Below, piece after piece: positions 44,771 through 53,575 of a stretch of 64,000 bases of DNA; positions within the stretch are counted from its first letter, which is position 1, and the number at the start of each line of letters is the position of its first letter. The stretch is taken from contig QCKK01000001.1 of the NCBI GenBank assembly GCA_003215415.1, forward strand, positions 1 to 64,000. Direction: 5' to 3'. Origin of the DNA: Prochlorococcus sp. AG-409-N21 (GTDB taxonomy: Bacteria > Cyanobacteriota > Cyanobacteriia > PCC-6307 > Cyanobiaceae). The notes beneath the pieces are model-generated. The model was given only the letters and a program-made list of their open reading frames with translations. It searched no databases and was not told where the DNA came from. Position numbers and translations under genes: made by a program.

Positions 44771-45505
44771 TCAGAAGGAAAATAATTCAAATATCTTACT
44801 TAAGAAAGAAAGCCTTTGTTTTAGAGTTGTAGTACCAAATATTTTCTGTTGGTTTAGCAAAATTGACTGTGCTTCAACTCCTAAAGCAGAGGTAATAAAT
44901 GCTCCATCCTCATCAATCCATCTACAAACCATCTGGTCATCAGTTTCAACGTGAAATTGTAGTCCATAAGCTAAAGATCCAATCCTAAATAACTGCTCTT
45001 TACAGCGAAGGCTACTTGCAATTAATTCTGCAGATGGAGGCAATAAAATCCTATCTCCATGCCAATGCAATACATTAAAAGGTGATTCAAATAACGAACT
45101 AATTGATTCATTCTTTGCTTGATTATTAGAGTAAATTGGTTCCCATCCAACTTCTGGTAAAGGCCTAAGGGAAGATTCATCAAGAAGGGGCTCAACTGTT
45201 CCGCCATCAGCACATGCCAAAAGTTGAGCCCCCAAGCAAACACCAATGATTGGGATTTGCCTATTCAAAGCATCCTTTATTAAAAGTAATTCTCGAGGCA
45301 TCCAAAAATGATTTGGATCATTTATATCTCCAATGCCCATAGATCCACCTAATACCAAAAGCAAATCTCTTTTATCTAGCAAGGGAAGTGGGTCTCCTTG
45401 ATCCAATCGACAAATGATCAAACTCATACCTCGCTCCAAGGCAATATTGGCAAACAAGCCAGGTCCTTCCCTTTCTAAATGCTGGAGTACTACCAAGCGA
45501 GTCAA
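44771..45505 (-). CDS. Class I glutamine amidotransferase-like protein
   Basis: 244 aa, GATase1 domain of the GMP-synthase-like kind. The catalytic Cys is in PIIGVCLGAQLLA near residue 92. LLVLGGSMGIGDINDPNHFW precedes it and HWHGDRILLPP plus YGLQFHVETD carry the His/Glu part. No synthetase domain is fused, so it may serve as a stand-alone amidotransferase or hydrolase. TTG/ATG near 45505 begins MTRLVVLQHLE. It is monocistronic. Confidence 0.85.
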   Translation of the reverse strand: MTRLVVLQHLEREGPGLFANIALERGMSLIICRLDQGDPLPLLDKRDLLLVLGGSMGIGDINDPNHFWMPRELLLIKDALNRQIPIIGVCLGAQLLACADGGTVEPLLDESSLRPLPEVGWEPIYSNNQAKNESISSLFESPFNVLHWHGDRILLPPSAELIASSLRCKEQLFRIGSLAYGLQFHVETDDQMVCRWIDEDGAFITSALGVEAQSILLNQQKIFGTTTLKQRLSFLSKIFELFSF

Positions 45506-45787
45506 TTAGACACTCTCCATGAATTAAGCAATATTAAAACAAGAAAGATGCTTGAGGGATATTAAAATCCTACATAATAGTAAGATGATAAAATAAATCC
45601 TTATATGAAGTTAGGTAGAGGGATGTATATAATGCTGTAGTAATAAAATATAGATGACAGAGAAGAATCATAATCTTGTTTAATAACGTAAAGAGGCAAA
45701 CTAAGAAAAGATTTCGGGTTATGATTTAACGGTGTATTAAACTTAAAAGTCTAAGTAGCATATTCAAAAAAAAATCGGGTTCTCAAA

Positions 45788-46393
45788 ATGAATCTTCAAC
45801 ACATAGATATTGGCTTTCCAATTACTGTCGTAGATAATTTCTACGACTCAGGCGAACTTGAATTGATATGGGAGGAACTGCAATTTCTTTTGGACAATAA
45901 CAAGCTAAGGAATCCAAAAGAAATGGGATCTGCGTTTAAGTCAGGGAAAATCCTAGCCAACCGACCAAGCGTATTTCTGCATAAATGTTTTAAAAAAGTT
46001 TCGGAGTCTAAAATACTGACAATCAACAAAAAGGTATTTCGATACTTTGATCAGATATTTAAAAAGCATAGCTCATGGTTCTTTAGTAATGTACAAATCA
46101 ATATATCCAAGACACTCATTTCGTACTATGAAGATTCAAACTATTATCATGCACATAGAGATAGATTTGCAATTACATGCCTTACCTGGTTCTACAAAGA
46201 GCCTAAATCATTTGAAGGGGGAGAGTTAAGTCTACATACTAGTAAAGGCAAAAAAACAATTAAATTATTAAATAATCGACTCGTGGCATTTCCAAGTTGT
46301 ATTGTTCATGAGGTTTCAATGATTAAGATGAAAGAAGGTACTGAAGGAAAGCATATGGGTAGGTTTTGTATGTCTCAATTCTTGTCTCAGTAA
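45788..46393 (+). CDS. 2OG-Fe(II) oxygenase, prolyl-4-hydroxylase-like
   Basis: 201 aa with the P4H-type jelly roll. YYHAHRDRFAITCLTWFY gives the HxD-like iron site (H123 and D125, with H121 near). SFEGGELSLHTSKG is the typical EGGEL strand, VAFPSCIVHEVSMIKM holds the distal His174, and GRFCMSQFLS (Arg192) the 2-oxoglutarate site. It could hydroxylate proline or another residue of a secreted or modified protein. A short downstream ORF follows immediately. Confidence 0.8.
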   Translation: MNLQHIDIGFPITVVDNFYDSGELELIWEELQFLLDNNKLRNPKEMGSAFKSGKILANRPSVFLHKCFKKVSESKILTINKKVFRYFDQIFKKHSSWFFSNVQINISKTLISYYEDSNYYHAHRDRFAITCLTWFYKEPKSFEGGELSLHTSKGKKTIKLLNNRLVAFPSCIVHEVSMIKMKEGTEGKHMGRFCMSQFLSQ

Positions 46394-46395
46394 GC

Positions 46396-46515
46396 ATGAA
46401 AGAACAACAAAAAATGAAAGAAATATACAAAACAATTGTATTACTTATCAAGTCATTTAATTTAAAAGGCGACACAATTATAAAGACTCCAAGATCTCAA
46501 ATCCAATCAGATTAG
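46396..46515 (+). CDS. Possible 39-aa ORF downstream of the P4H-like gene
   Basis: ATG 46396 is two bases after the preceding stop. It encodes a lysine-rich peptide (MKEQQKMKEIYKTIVLLIK). It could be translated by re-initiation, but there is no other evidence. Confidence 0.2.
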   Translation: MKEQQKMKEIYKTIVLLIKSFNLKGDTIIKTPRSQIQSD

Positions 46516-46797
46516 ATACAGGGATACACCTGCTATATATAAAAGGACTAATTTACAAGAAGTAAACAATATAGACGCCAACCTATAGATCCTTCAGATG
46601 ACTAAGTATGCCAAGTAAATAGAAAAATTTAGACAAATCTATTGCAAGGAATTGTATAGATAGCATAGTTAATCTGGTATTACAAATATATAAAAGAAAG
46701 TACATCGAGATAATTAAGTTGGCCAGAAGTGCTAAATCATTAAATTGAAACCAAAAATTATGGATTCTAAATGTATGTGCTATTAAGATGATAAAGT

Positions 46798-47718
46798 ATG
46801 AGTAATATGAACATAAACGGAAAAGGCTACTCTATGCCAAGACAGATATTCTTTATGCATACCCCAAAATGTGGAGGTACAAGTGTAGAGAAGGCATTGA
46901 TAGATTCAAATATTGATTTTATTAGTACAAGAGATATAGATTTAAATCTGAACAATGGGAACTTTAGAAAAATAATAGAAAGTGAGACAGATGACTGGTT
47001 AGTCTTTGGTCAGACATCAGACATAAGGAATGGGAACGACGAAGATTCAACTAGACTTAGGGAACTATTGATCAATAGATTGCATAACTCCTCTTCGCAA
47101 ATAATTTTGCCCGCTAGAGAACCAGTACAGTTAATAAGATCATGGTTGCATGACAATAAAACCCGAGCCAACAAATACATACTTAATAAAAGTGCTAGCA
47201 AAACAATTGCTATTGAACAAAAGCTCAAACCAATTGAAAAGTTGAAAGTAAAGGAATACATAAAAACATTATGCAAAATATGTGACTGCAGCTCTATACC
47301 AAAAGAAGGGTTTAAATTAGATCCCATTCAAGAAGAAGAAAATCTTATCAAATATATGAAAGTTATTATGGGGTATGAATATAAAATACCTGCCTGGAGC
47401 CATACACTACAGCTATTTTATAATCGTAGGTTTGATATTATTAAAATGATAAAATCTGATAGATTACTTCGTCTAAAAATAGACAAAGATGTCAATTCTG
47501 GAAGAATATTTATATATGATTCTGAACACTATTCTGCAAGCTGTAAAGAGAAGCTAAATATACTGCTTTCAAAAGAGTTTACTGAGTTTCTGATATCCAC
47601 AAGAGCTAATATAAGCAGTGATAAAGTAAGGATCGAGACAAAAATGCTAGCAAGGTTTGAGGAGTACTACAAAAAGAAATTCATGTGTGAGTATGATATA
47701 TATAAACATGCTATATAA
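46798..47718 (+). CDS. Sulfotransferase-like protein (paralogue of 17.4 kb gene)
   Basis: 306 aa. HTPKCGGTS at residues 21-29 (5'-phosphosulfate loop), DWLVFGQ near 66-72, PAREPVQLIRSWLHDNKTR at 105-123 (3'-phosphate site) and WSHTLQLFYNRR around 199-210 match the 17435-18313 protein block for block. Both probably sulfate the same class of acceptor or represent a spread gene family. Start ATG 46798; an internal ATG at residue 13 is the alternative. No adjacent partner gene. About 400 gene-poor bases lie upstream. Confidence 0.75.
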   Translation: MSNMNINGKGYSMPRQIFFMHTPKCGGTSVEKALIDSNIDFISTRDIDLNLNNGNFRKIIESETDDWLVFGQTSDIRNGNDEDSTRLRELLINRLHNSSSQIILPAREPVQLIRSWLHDNKTRANKYILNKSASKTIAIEQKLKPIEKLKVKEYIKTLCKICDCSSIPKEGFKLDPIQEEENLIKYMKVIMGYEYKIPAWSHTLQLFYNRRFDIIKMIKSDRLLRLKIDKDVNSGRIFIYDSEHYSASCKEKLNILLSKEFTEFLISTRANISSDKVRIETKMLARFEEYYKKKFMCEYDIYKHAI

Positions 47719-47862
47719 ACATACAATGCTGACTAGAACATGATGTAATCAATTCCAATGCTTATATAGTCTATTAGCAATTAGAATACATATAGATGCT
47801 ATTAAATGTATATTTTATAAAGAATAAGAGATATAATACAAATGTTAATTCATTATAGATAA

Positions 47863-48108
47863 ATGGAAATCAAAGAACTGCTAGAAGAATCACTAGAATT
47901 GGAATCAATAGGGCAAACGTCACAATTCATATGGTTTGCTACTCATATTGGAATTGCGGCTCTAAGCAAAAATATAGAGAATGAAAAGAGTAGTGAACTA
48001 ATTAAAAAGGCTATAAATGAAGGCAAAGAATTGAATTTGGATTTAATCAGAGAGGAAGTGGAAGTGCATCTCTTAAAGAAAGGTTTATCAATAGTTTTCT
48101 ATTCCTAA
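47863..48108 (+). CDS. Hypothetical protein (81 aa)
   Basis: Helical soluble protein (MEIKELLEESLELESIG, then KSSELIKKAINEGKELN). No membrane segment or signal. No recognised family. ATG 47863. Confidence 0.55.
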   Translation: MEIKELLEESLELESIGQTSQFIWFATHIGIAALSKNIENEKSSELIKKAINEGKELNLDLIREEVEVHLLKKGLSIVFYS

Positions 48109-48167
48109 CATTGATTTCACAAAATTCCGTAAAAAAAGATATTTACAATAGTTATATTCAATCAATT

Positions 48168-48503
48168 TTATTTACATGTATTGCCAATTTCCTTCCATTT
48201 TTGAAGTCCAACCTTCAAGTTAGTAATGCTACTTGAATCATTGTTAATTTTAAAAGCCTTAATTAAAGCATTGGTAGCAATTATGCCATATTCACTTGCT
48301 TCTTGTTGAGCTACGCAGGCACTTATTTCATCACCCGATTCGAGTGCTTTTTCTGCCCTCACCAAATATTCACTAGCAAGCTCTCTATTCTGGTTCCATA
48401 TGCTCATGTAAGAGTCGAAAGTGGTTGCATCTTCTGAATAAGCTGGAGCTAAATTAAGAGCAAAAGAACAAAGCACTATGAATAAAATATATACTGAGTT
48501 CAT
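48168..48503 (-). CDS. Hypothetical exported helical protein (111 aa)
   Basis: Signal peptide at about 1-23 (YILFIVLCSFALNLAPAYS). The mature part is helical and polar with two Cys (EISACVAQQEASEYG and IGNTCK). Length and pattern fit small periplasmic proteins. Family not recognised. Confidence 0.6.
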   Translation of the reverse strand: MNSVYILFIVLCSFALNLAPAYSEDATTFDSYMSIWNQNRELASEYLVRAEKALESGDEISACVAQQEASEYGIIATNALIKAFKINNDSSSITNLKVGLQKWKEIGNTCK

Positions 48504-48607
48504 ATTATTGTAAGTTTGATATGGCTATTATAAATAAATTCGACCAATGGAAGTAGGAAAACACTTTACTCTTATCAAAATTTACAAGATGAATATGCAA
48601 AGTCAGG

Positions 48608-48715
48608 TCAAAATAGGCCCGGTATAATTTGACCTGTTAAAGAATAAGAGCCTAAAGCGGCAATAATACCAAGCATAGCTAGGCGTCCATTTTGCAATTC
48701 TGCTAATTCGTTCAT
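48608..48715 (-). CDS. High-light-inducible protein, short (35 aa)
   Basis: ATG 48715 to TGA 48608-48610. A one-helix thylakoid protein with the chlorophyll-binding motif ELQNGRLAMLGII and the C-terminal TGQIIPGLF typical of Hli proteins. It is the third and shortest of three tandem copies on the reverse strand. Hlips bind chlorophyll and carotenoid, protect the photosystems and dissipate energy. Confidence 0.9.
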   Translation of the reverse strand: MNELAELQNGRLAMLGIIAALGSYSLTGQIIPGLF

Positions 48716-48738
48716 TGGTAGGGGAGAATAAATTAAAT

Positions 48739-48858
48739 TTAAAAAAGGCCAGGAATTACTGAACCGAAGAAACTGTAATTAATCACTGATGCAAAAAGGC
48801 CAATCATTGCCAATCGCCCGTTAACTAATTCCGCATTAATCCAATAATCAGATTTCAT
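48739..48858 (-). CDS. High-light-inducible protein (39 aa)
   Basis: ATG 48858 (MKSDYWINAELVNGRLAMIGLF) to TAA 48739-48741. The helix contains ELVNGRLAMIG and ends in FFGSVIPGLF. The start codon overlaps the stop of the preceding hli gene by one base (TAATG), so the two are translationally coupled. The longer frame to 48933 is not used. Confidence 0.9.
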   Translation of the reverse strand: MKSDYWINAELVNGRLAMIGLFASVINYSFFGSVIPGLF

Positions 48859-49061
48859 TAAAAAACTCCTGGGAGGATCTGACCAGTAGTTACGTAGGAA
48901 CCTAACAAGGCAACAAAGCCAATCATTGCCCATCTGCCATTGATTTTTTCTGCTTCCTTGGAATAGCCAGAGTAGTCATCGACAACCTGAATACGTGCTT
49001 CATTAGCGAACATATTTTGTCGGCCACCGTCTTCGGTGATTACTGATTGGGAAGATGTCAT
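48858..49061 (-). CDS. High-light-inducible protein, first of three (67 aa)
   Basis: 67 residues. A soluble N-terminus of about 35 aa is followed by EKINGRWAMIGFVALLGSY (residues 38-56), the ExxNGRxAM chlorophyll-binding helix, and TGQILPGVF. It is the lead gene of the three-gene hli operon. The promoter should lie in the 49062-49341 interval. Confidence 0.93.
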   Translation of the reverse strand: MTSSQSVITEDGGRQNMFANEARIQVVDDYSGYSKEAEKINGRWAMIGFVALLGSYVTTGQILPGVF

Positions 49062-49164
49062 TTGAATTGGGTTAAATACCCTATTAAAGGCTTCTAGATG
49101 GGTGTCGAACCGGGCAATCCGATTCGTTAAGAACTATAACATAGAGTGTGTAGAAGTGTAAAGC

Positions 49165-49230
49165 ATGTTGTGGGCGGAGCCCTTCGGGGAAGTTATTGCG
49201 AAATTGCAATCAAAGGCCAAGGCTGAATAG
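49165..49230 (+). CDS. Possible 21-aa ORF in a GC-rich patch
   Basis: ATG 49165 encodes a short peptide (MLWAEPFGEVIAKLQ, ending KAKAE). The local DNA is clearly GC-richer than its flanks and contains a CCC-TTCG-GGG tetraloop hairpin (49180-49189). A small peptide gene or an ncRNA element are both possible; no Shine-Dalgarno is evident. Confidence 0.3.
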   Translation: MLWAEPFGEVIAKLQSKAKAE

Positions 49231-49341
49231 AAGGCCAAAACAAAGAAAACCCATAAGGTAAAATATAAATTCAAAAAAGAGTTATTGTTGATTAAATATA
49301 GTCTGCCAAAGGAATGTTACAGATGAAAGGGAAGAAAAGAA

Positions 49342-50376
49342 ATGACTAATGATAATCTAGAGAAAGACAACACTAATTGGAATTCTCTAATTTCTGATTT
49401 TGAAAGATTAGGAGGTGTAGCAAATAATATCTATCAAAAATTTGGTAATAATGGAAGGGGAATATTTAGAGTAAACAATGAAAGGAAGGCAAATATATTT
49501 ACTCCTGCATCATTGCTTATACCTATTAATCAAATTAAGTACATCAATGGGGAGGTAACAATATCTTCAAATTCTAATTATGGGAGAAGAATTCAGAACT
49601 TCTTCAATTATTATCAGAAATATTTCTCTTGGGGAGGAGGAGGGAAGGAGGAAAGTGAAGAGCTAGAAGCTTGTCTTAAAATCCTTAGCTATGAGGTAAA
49701 AAAGTTAATCAATCAATATTATTTAGAGGATATTTATAGCAGACAAAAAGGAGACTGGGAAGAAATTGTCTTTAAAGGATTCATAAATGCTAGAAGGGTT
49801 AAATTTAAGAAAAATTCTGTAATTGCTCCAATCTGGGAATTAGTTAACCACAATAATAGTTCAAACGAATATGTGACCTGTAAAGATGGTTTAGGGACGC
49901 CTGAATATAAAGCAGGAGATGGTGAACTTACTTTTTATTATGGAGATTCGAGTCCTATAAAGAGGTTCTTAAATTATGGGTTTGTGACAGCAGACAAAAT
50001 CATATTCTCATTACCTTTTAAATTGCCAATAAATAGCTCCGAAACAATCTTAGAGTGCAAAGGTAAATATTTAAACCCTTCGAGAAAACTACAGCCAAAG
50101 GTAAATAAGGATACTATTATTATCGATGGGATGCCTCTTATAGATCAAAACTATAAACCATTACCGATTGGCTATCTAAATCAAATAATGAGGTTAACAG
50201 GTCTTGATAATGATAGCGATGTCGAAGACATTCATAAATCAATACTTACTATAAACAATGCTATGAGGCAAAATCTTTTAGATCTCCTAATTCCTACCTT
50301 TAGTGATAAAGCAAATCTTCTAGCAAAAGCCATTGAATATGAATTGGAACTAATTAATTCTGAAAATATAGAATAG
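49342..50376 (+). CDS. SET-domain methyltransferase-like protein
   Basis: 344 aa with an order of motifs typical of SET-domain lysine methyltransferases of the Rubisco-LSMT-like group. GRGIFRV at 39-45 is the SET-N strand, IAPIWELVNHN at 161-171 gives the AdoMet-binding NH, and GDGELTFYYGDSSPIKRFLNYGF at 192-214 provides the E..xxYG and N..L..YGF pocket. A helical C-terminal part follows. It may methylate a lysine in a host protein; target unknown. SET proteins are unusual in these small genomes, so horizontal transfer is likely. ATG 49342. Confidence 0.7.
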   Translation: MTNDNLEKDNTNWNSLISDFERLGGVANNIYQKFGNNGRGIFRVNNERKANIFTPASLLIPINQIKYINGEVTISSNSNYGRRIQNFFNYYQKYFSWGGGGKEESEELEACLKILSYEVKKLINQYYLEDIYSRQKGDWEEIVFKGFINARRVKFKKNSVIAPIWELVNHNNSSNEYVTCKDGLGTPEYKAGDGELTFYYGDSSPIKRFLNYGFVTADKIIFSLPFKLPINSSETILECKGKYLNPSRKLQPKVNKDTIIIDGMPLIDQNYKPLPIGYLNQIMRLTGLDNDSDVEDIHKSILTINNAMRQNLLDLLIPTFSDKANLLAKAIEYELELINSENIE

Positions 50377-50395
50377 ATAAATATCGCATTTTATA

Positions 50396-51274
50396 CTATT
50401 TTTGATTATTAACTCTCTCAAGTTTTCTAGAAGCTAAAATAGACCATGGCTCTAATTCTAAAGCATGTTTAAAACAATCTCTAGCTTTTTTTATTCGTCC
50501 TTCATCAACTAATAAAGTACCTAAGAATAAATAAGCATCAAAGTAGTTACGGTTTATTTCTATAGCTTTTTGGGAAAAATAAATAGCATCTCTCAATTTG
50601 GCTTCTTTTCTTAAAATATTTGCCTTCAACAAATAGATTTGATCTGAATGAGGTTTAATTCTTATAGCTTTTTCTATGAAGTGAAGAGCTTGGTCATTAT
50701 CTCCACTAACGCACAAAGCATTTGCTAATTTTATATAGATATGAAAATTATCAGGGATAAGTAAAATAGCCTGCTTTAAATTCAATATGGCTTTCTCTAT
50801 TTCACCCAACTCAATATAAGTACTAGACAAGTTTAAGTAGGCAGGATAAAATTTGGGCTTCATTTTAATAACCTTATTGTAATTTAAGATAGCCATTTTA
50901 TGATGCCCTAATTCATTAAGTGCATTACCTAGGTTTAAGTAAACAGGGAAGAATTTACTATTTAACTTTATAGACTGTTCGTAAGATTCTACAGCTTCAG
51001 TAATTCTTTTAATTCCTTGAAAAGCAACTCCTAGCATGTACCACGATTCTGAGAAATGCCTAAATTTTGAAATTGACTTTTCAAAAGCTTTTATTGAGTC
51101 TTTGATCCGACCCAATTGAAGCAATGTCTTACCTAAATAAAAATATCCATAATAACTTGCATTAGGTTGATTTAAAGCAGTATTAATTAACCCGTTTGCC
51201 TTGATATAGTTTCCAGTATTAAAAGCAATAATTCCGTAATTTAAATAGTCATTTAAATTATTCTTGTTAAACAT
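50396..51274 (-). CDS. TPR repeat protein (292 aa)
   Basis: About eight 34-residue TPR units cover the whole length (IKDSIKAFEKSISKFRHFSES, EAVESYEQSIKLNSKFFPVYLNLGNAL, KAILNLKQAILLIPDNFHIYIKLANAL). No catalytic domain, signal or membrane segment. It is convergent with the SET-domain gene (19 bases apart). It likely acts as a protein-interaction scaffold; a link to the SET protein is only positional. Confidence 0.8.
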   Translation of the reverse strand: MFNKNNLNDYLNYGIIAFNTGNYIKANGLINTALNQPNASYYGYFYLGKTLLQLGRIKDSIKAFEKSISKFRHFSESWYMLGVAFQGIKRITEAVESYEQSIKLNSKFFPVYLNLGNALNELGHHKMAILNYNKVIKMKPKFYPAYLNLSSTYIELGEIEKAILNLKQAILLIPDNFHIYIKLANALCVSGDNDQALHFIEKAIRIKPHSDQIYLLKANILRKEAKLRDAIYFSQKAIEINRNYFDAYLFLGTLLVDEGRIKKARDCFKHALELEPWSILASRKLERVNNQK

Positions 51275-51910
51275 GGAAAGGTTTGCAATGAGAACTTAGA
51301 TTAAATGTGTTTCATCAAGGAGTCTCTAATTATATCCCAAAAACCTCCTGGCAAGACACCTATTTGTACGCCAATCATATTGGCGACATCATAATTATAC
51401 CTTCCTTATTAAAAATAGAGTTTTGCCCCAAAGAAATAGCATGAATTATTCTAATGTGTTATATCTATTTAAACGAAAGGTCAAATCAATTTACTAGATT
51501 CGTTTAATTTAAATATTCAAAAACCCAGCTGTTGTATCTTTATAGTTTATTACTCGTCTTTCCTGTTGACTTAATTTTGATTAGATATTTAATGCTTTTA
51601 AATTAATTGATTTTTCCAATTAAAACACCTCCAACCAAAGATGTCGAAGGTGCTTTAATTGTGTGATCGATGCGTACCTCACCGATTCCCCATAGAAAAC
51701 TAACTGAAGTTCAGAAATTTTGGTGTATTTAATGTCTTATATTCAAAGATAAGTGAGTCAATCTTTAGGTCATTTGGTAGCTTATAATTAGAAAAATAGA
51801 GACACTTCTTTGTATTAAAAATCACATTAACTTTTCAATTAATTCCAAACTTATTAAAAATCGAACATTTTGATTCAAGATTTATAGGTAATCCAATTCA
51901 CTCTAAATCA
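51275..51910. other. 636-base gap with three hairpins
   Basis: No convincing ORF. Inverted repeats: CGCCAAT / ATTGGCG (51369-51385), TTAAACGAA / TTCGTTTAA around 51470-51508, and an almost perfect 13-bp stem at 51618-51660 (AATTAAAACACCT with AGGTGCTTTAATT). The last is terminator-like for the reverse strand. A structured RNA is possible. Confidence 0.5.
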
Positions 51911-52117
51911 ATGTTTTTAACCTCATTAACAACAGGTGCTCCATCTGCTATAACGGATCTTTCCGCACCAATATTTGGGATTCTTGGAGTAATAGGCTTT
52001 GCAATCTTTGCAGTTGGTGGTAAAAGTGACAGTGATGGTCAGGGTACAAATTCCTCTCCATATCTAAAAAGCTCGAAATTATCTTCAAAAGCAAAGCCTG
52101 AAAGCCAGGAGGGATGA
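51911..52117 (+). CDS. Small membrane protein (68 aa)
   Basis: One hydrophobic helix at about residues 19-38 (APIFGILGVIGFAIFAVGG) followed by a polar Ser/Lys tail (GTNSSPYLKSSKLSSKAK). No known family. Its 3' end runs into the shared terminator with pcb. ATG 51911. Confidence 0.6.
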   Translation: MFLTSLTTGAPSAITDLSAPIFGILGVIGFAIFAVGGKSDSDGQGTNSSPYLKSSKLSSKAKPESQEG

Positions 52118-52149
52118 TCATTATCAGTATTTTGTTTTCAATCTAAACT

Positions 52150-52196
52150 AAACTACCCCCCCTAGAGAATAATTTCTCTAGGGGGGGTAGTTTTTT
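52150..52196. terminator. Strong bidirectional terminator between the 68-aa gene and pcb
   Basis: A 20-bp perfect stem (arms 52150-52169 and 52174-52193; CTACCCCCCCTAGAGAA pairs with TTCTCTAGGGGGGGTAG) with a four-base loop and a T-run on both sides. It serves the forward 68-aa gene and the reverse pcb gene. Confidence 0.93.
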
Positions 52197-52229
52197 AAGA
52201 TCTAATTAATCATTAACTAGATCTATTAG

Positions 52230-53285
52230 TTAATTACCTGAGGTAATTTTAGCTGTTTCCATGTTGTCAAAGGCACTCTGCACTCTTCTAAAATCAAAAC
52301 CCATTCCTCTTAAAGCATGCCACAAGTGACCTTGTAGGAAGAAAAAGCCCAAAAAGAAATGAGCATTAGAAAGCCAAGCGCGAGAAGTATGAACTTCTGC
52401 AGGCAAATTAGAGGCAGTATCTGTGAAATATGGGAAGAATTCGAAATTGATCTTCAAAACTTCACCATAGAACTCAGTTGGATAAACAGTTGTGTTTGTT
52501 GAACACCAAAATGCCGCAACAAAGGCCATATAACCAACTCCTGCTAAGGAATAGGAAAGTACTGACTCTGCAGAAAGCAAGCCTTTACCTTTGAATTGGG
52601 TGTATTCACCAAATTGTTTGGTAGCGATGTGAAATGCCCCACCACTTATAAGAAGGAAAGCCAAGATTCCGTGCCCTCCCATTACATCCTCCAAGCTGCT
52701 TATTGATAAAAAGTCAGCCTGGTGGTTCCATACCTGTGCGGCACTGAGATTAGGCTCAACAGTTCTAACAACTCCCTGGGCACTATCCCAAATTCCATGA
52801 TATTTAGCCCATTCAACAAATTGAATGGCACCAAGTCCTAGAAAAATCAAATGGTGTCCAAGAATTGAAGTCAAGCGATCTGGATCATCCCATTCAAAAT
52901 CAAACTTTTTAGGTCGACCGGTTGCATCACCAAGGTCACCTTCAAATTTTAATGAATGTAGAAGTCCTCCAGCTCCCAAAACCCCAGAGAAAATAAGATG
53001 AAGAACAGCTATTACTGTGCATGAATAAACGTCAGTAATAATGCCTCCTTCAATTCCCCCAATTCCAAGGCCTGCTAAATGAGGCAAACAGATCAAATTC
53101 TGTGTGCCCATTGGCAAGGAGGGATCATAACGAGCTAATTCAAAGAGGGTGAATGAACCAGCCCAGAACATCATCAAGCCTGCATGAGCTGCATGAGCTG
53201 CAATGAATTTTCCTGAACGGTTTGTCACCCCAGAATTTCCCGCATACCAGTCATAGGTAACGTTTGGATTTCCGTAGGTCTGCAC
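52230..53285 (-). CDS. pcb: Pcb chlorophyll a/b-binding antenna protein
   Basis: 351 aa, six-helix antenna of the IsiA/CP43 family, the main light-harvesting protein of Prochlorococcus. QTYGNPNVTYDWYAGNSG, HAAHAGLMMFWAGSFTLFELARYD and the Leu/His-rich helices (LIFLGLGAIQFVEWAKYHG) match PcbA-type proteins; conserved His ligate chlorophyll. GTG 53285 gives the usual N-terminus; a TTG at 53309 adds eight residues. The flavodoxin gene lies near on the other side, so an iron-stress-type copy is plausible but not proved. Confidence 0.95.
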   Translation of the reverse strand: MQTYGNPNVTYDWYAGNSGVTNRSGKFIAAHAAHAGLMMFWAGSFTLFELARYDPSLPMGTQNLICLPHLAGLGIGGIEGGIITDVYSCTVIAVLHLIFSGVLGAGGLLHSLKFEGDLGDATGRPKKFDFEWDDPDRLTSILGHHLIFLGLGAIQFVEWAKYHGIWDSAQGVVRTVEPNLSAAQVWNHQADFLSISSLEDVMGGHGILAFLLISGGAFHIATKQFGEYTQFKGKGLLSAESVLSYSLAGVGYMAFVAAFWCSTNTTVYPTEFYGEVLKINFEFFPYFTDTASNLPAEVHTSRAWLSNAHFFLGFFFLQGHLWHALRGMGFDFRRVQSAFDNMETAKITSGN

Positions 53286-53540
53286 GAGGTAGACAGATAT
53301 ATAGGACAATATGAACCTATTAATGAATCGACGGAAGTTTTACCCTCTATTCATATCGCTTATTGTGCATGTTCTTTATGAAAATCACTTCAAGATCATA
53401 GATCACATAATTATGTAACTTGGCTCAGATATTCAAAGGAAAGCAAGGAATCAGGTTTATATGAATCATTTAAATGTACGAAATTTAACACGAGGTTTTC
53501 ATTACATATATATTGATAAAAAATTACCTCTAAATAGTTA

Positions 53541-53553
53541 ATAATGTCATTAT
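53541..53553. promoter_or_regulatory. Possible Fur-type inverted repeat
   Basis: ATAATG-T-CATTAT is a perfect 6-1-6 inverted repeat, and the adjoining TCATTATC matches one half of the Fur-box consensus. It lies between pcb and the small + gene near flavodoxin. The spacing differs from the classical 19-bp box, so Fur binding is only a possibility. Confidence 0.35.
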
Positions 53554-53575
53554 CCAATTCTTTTTATTCAATTCA

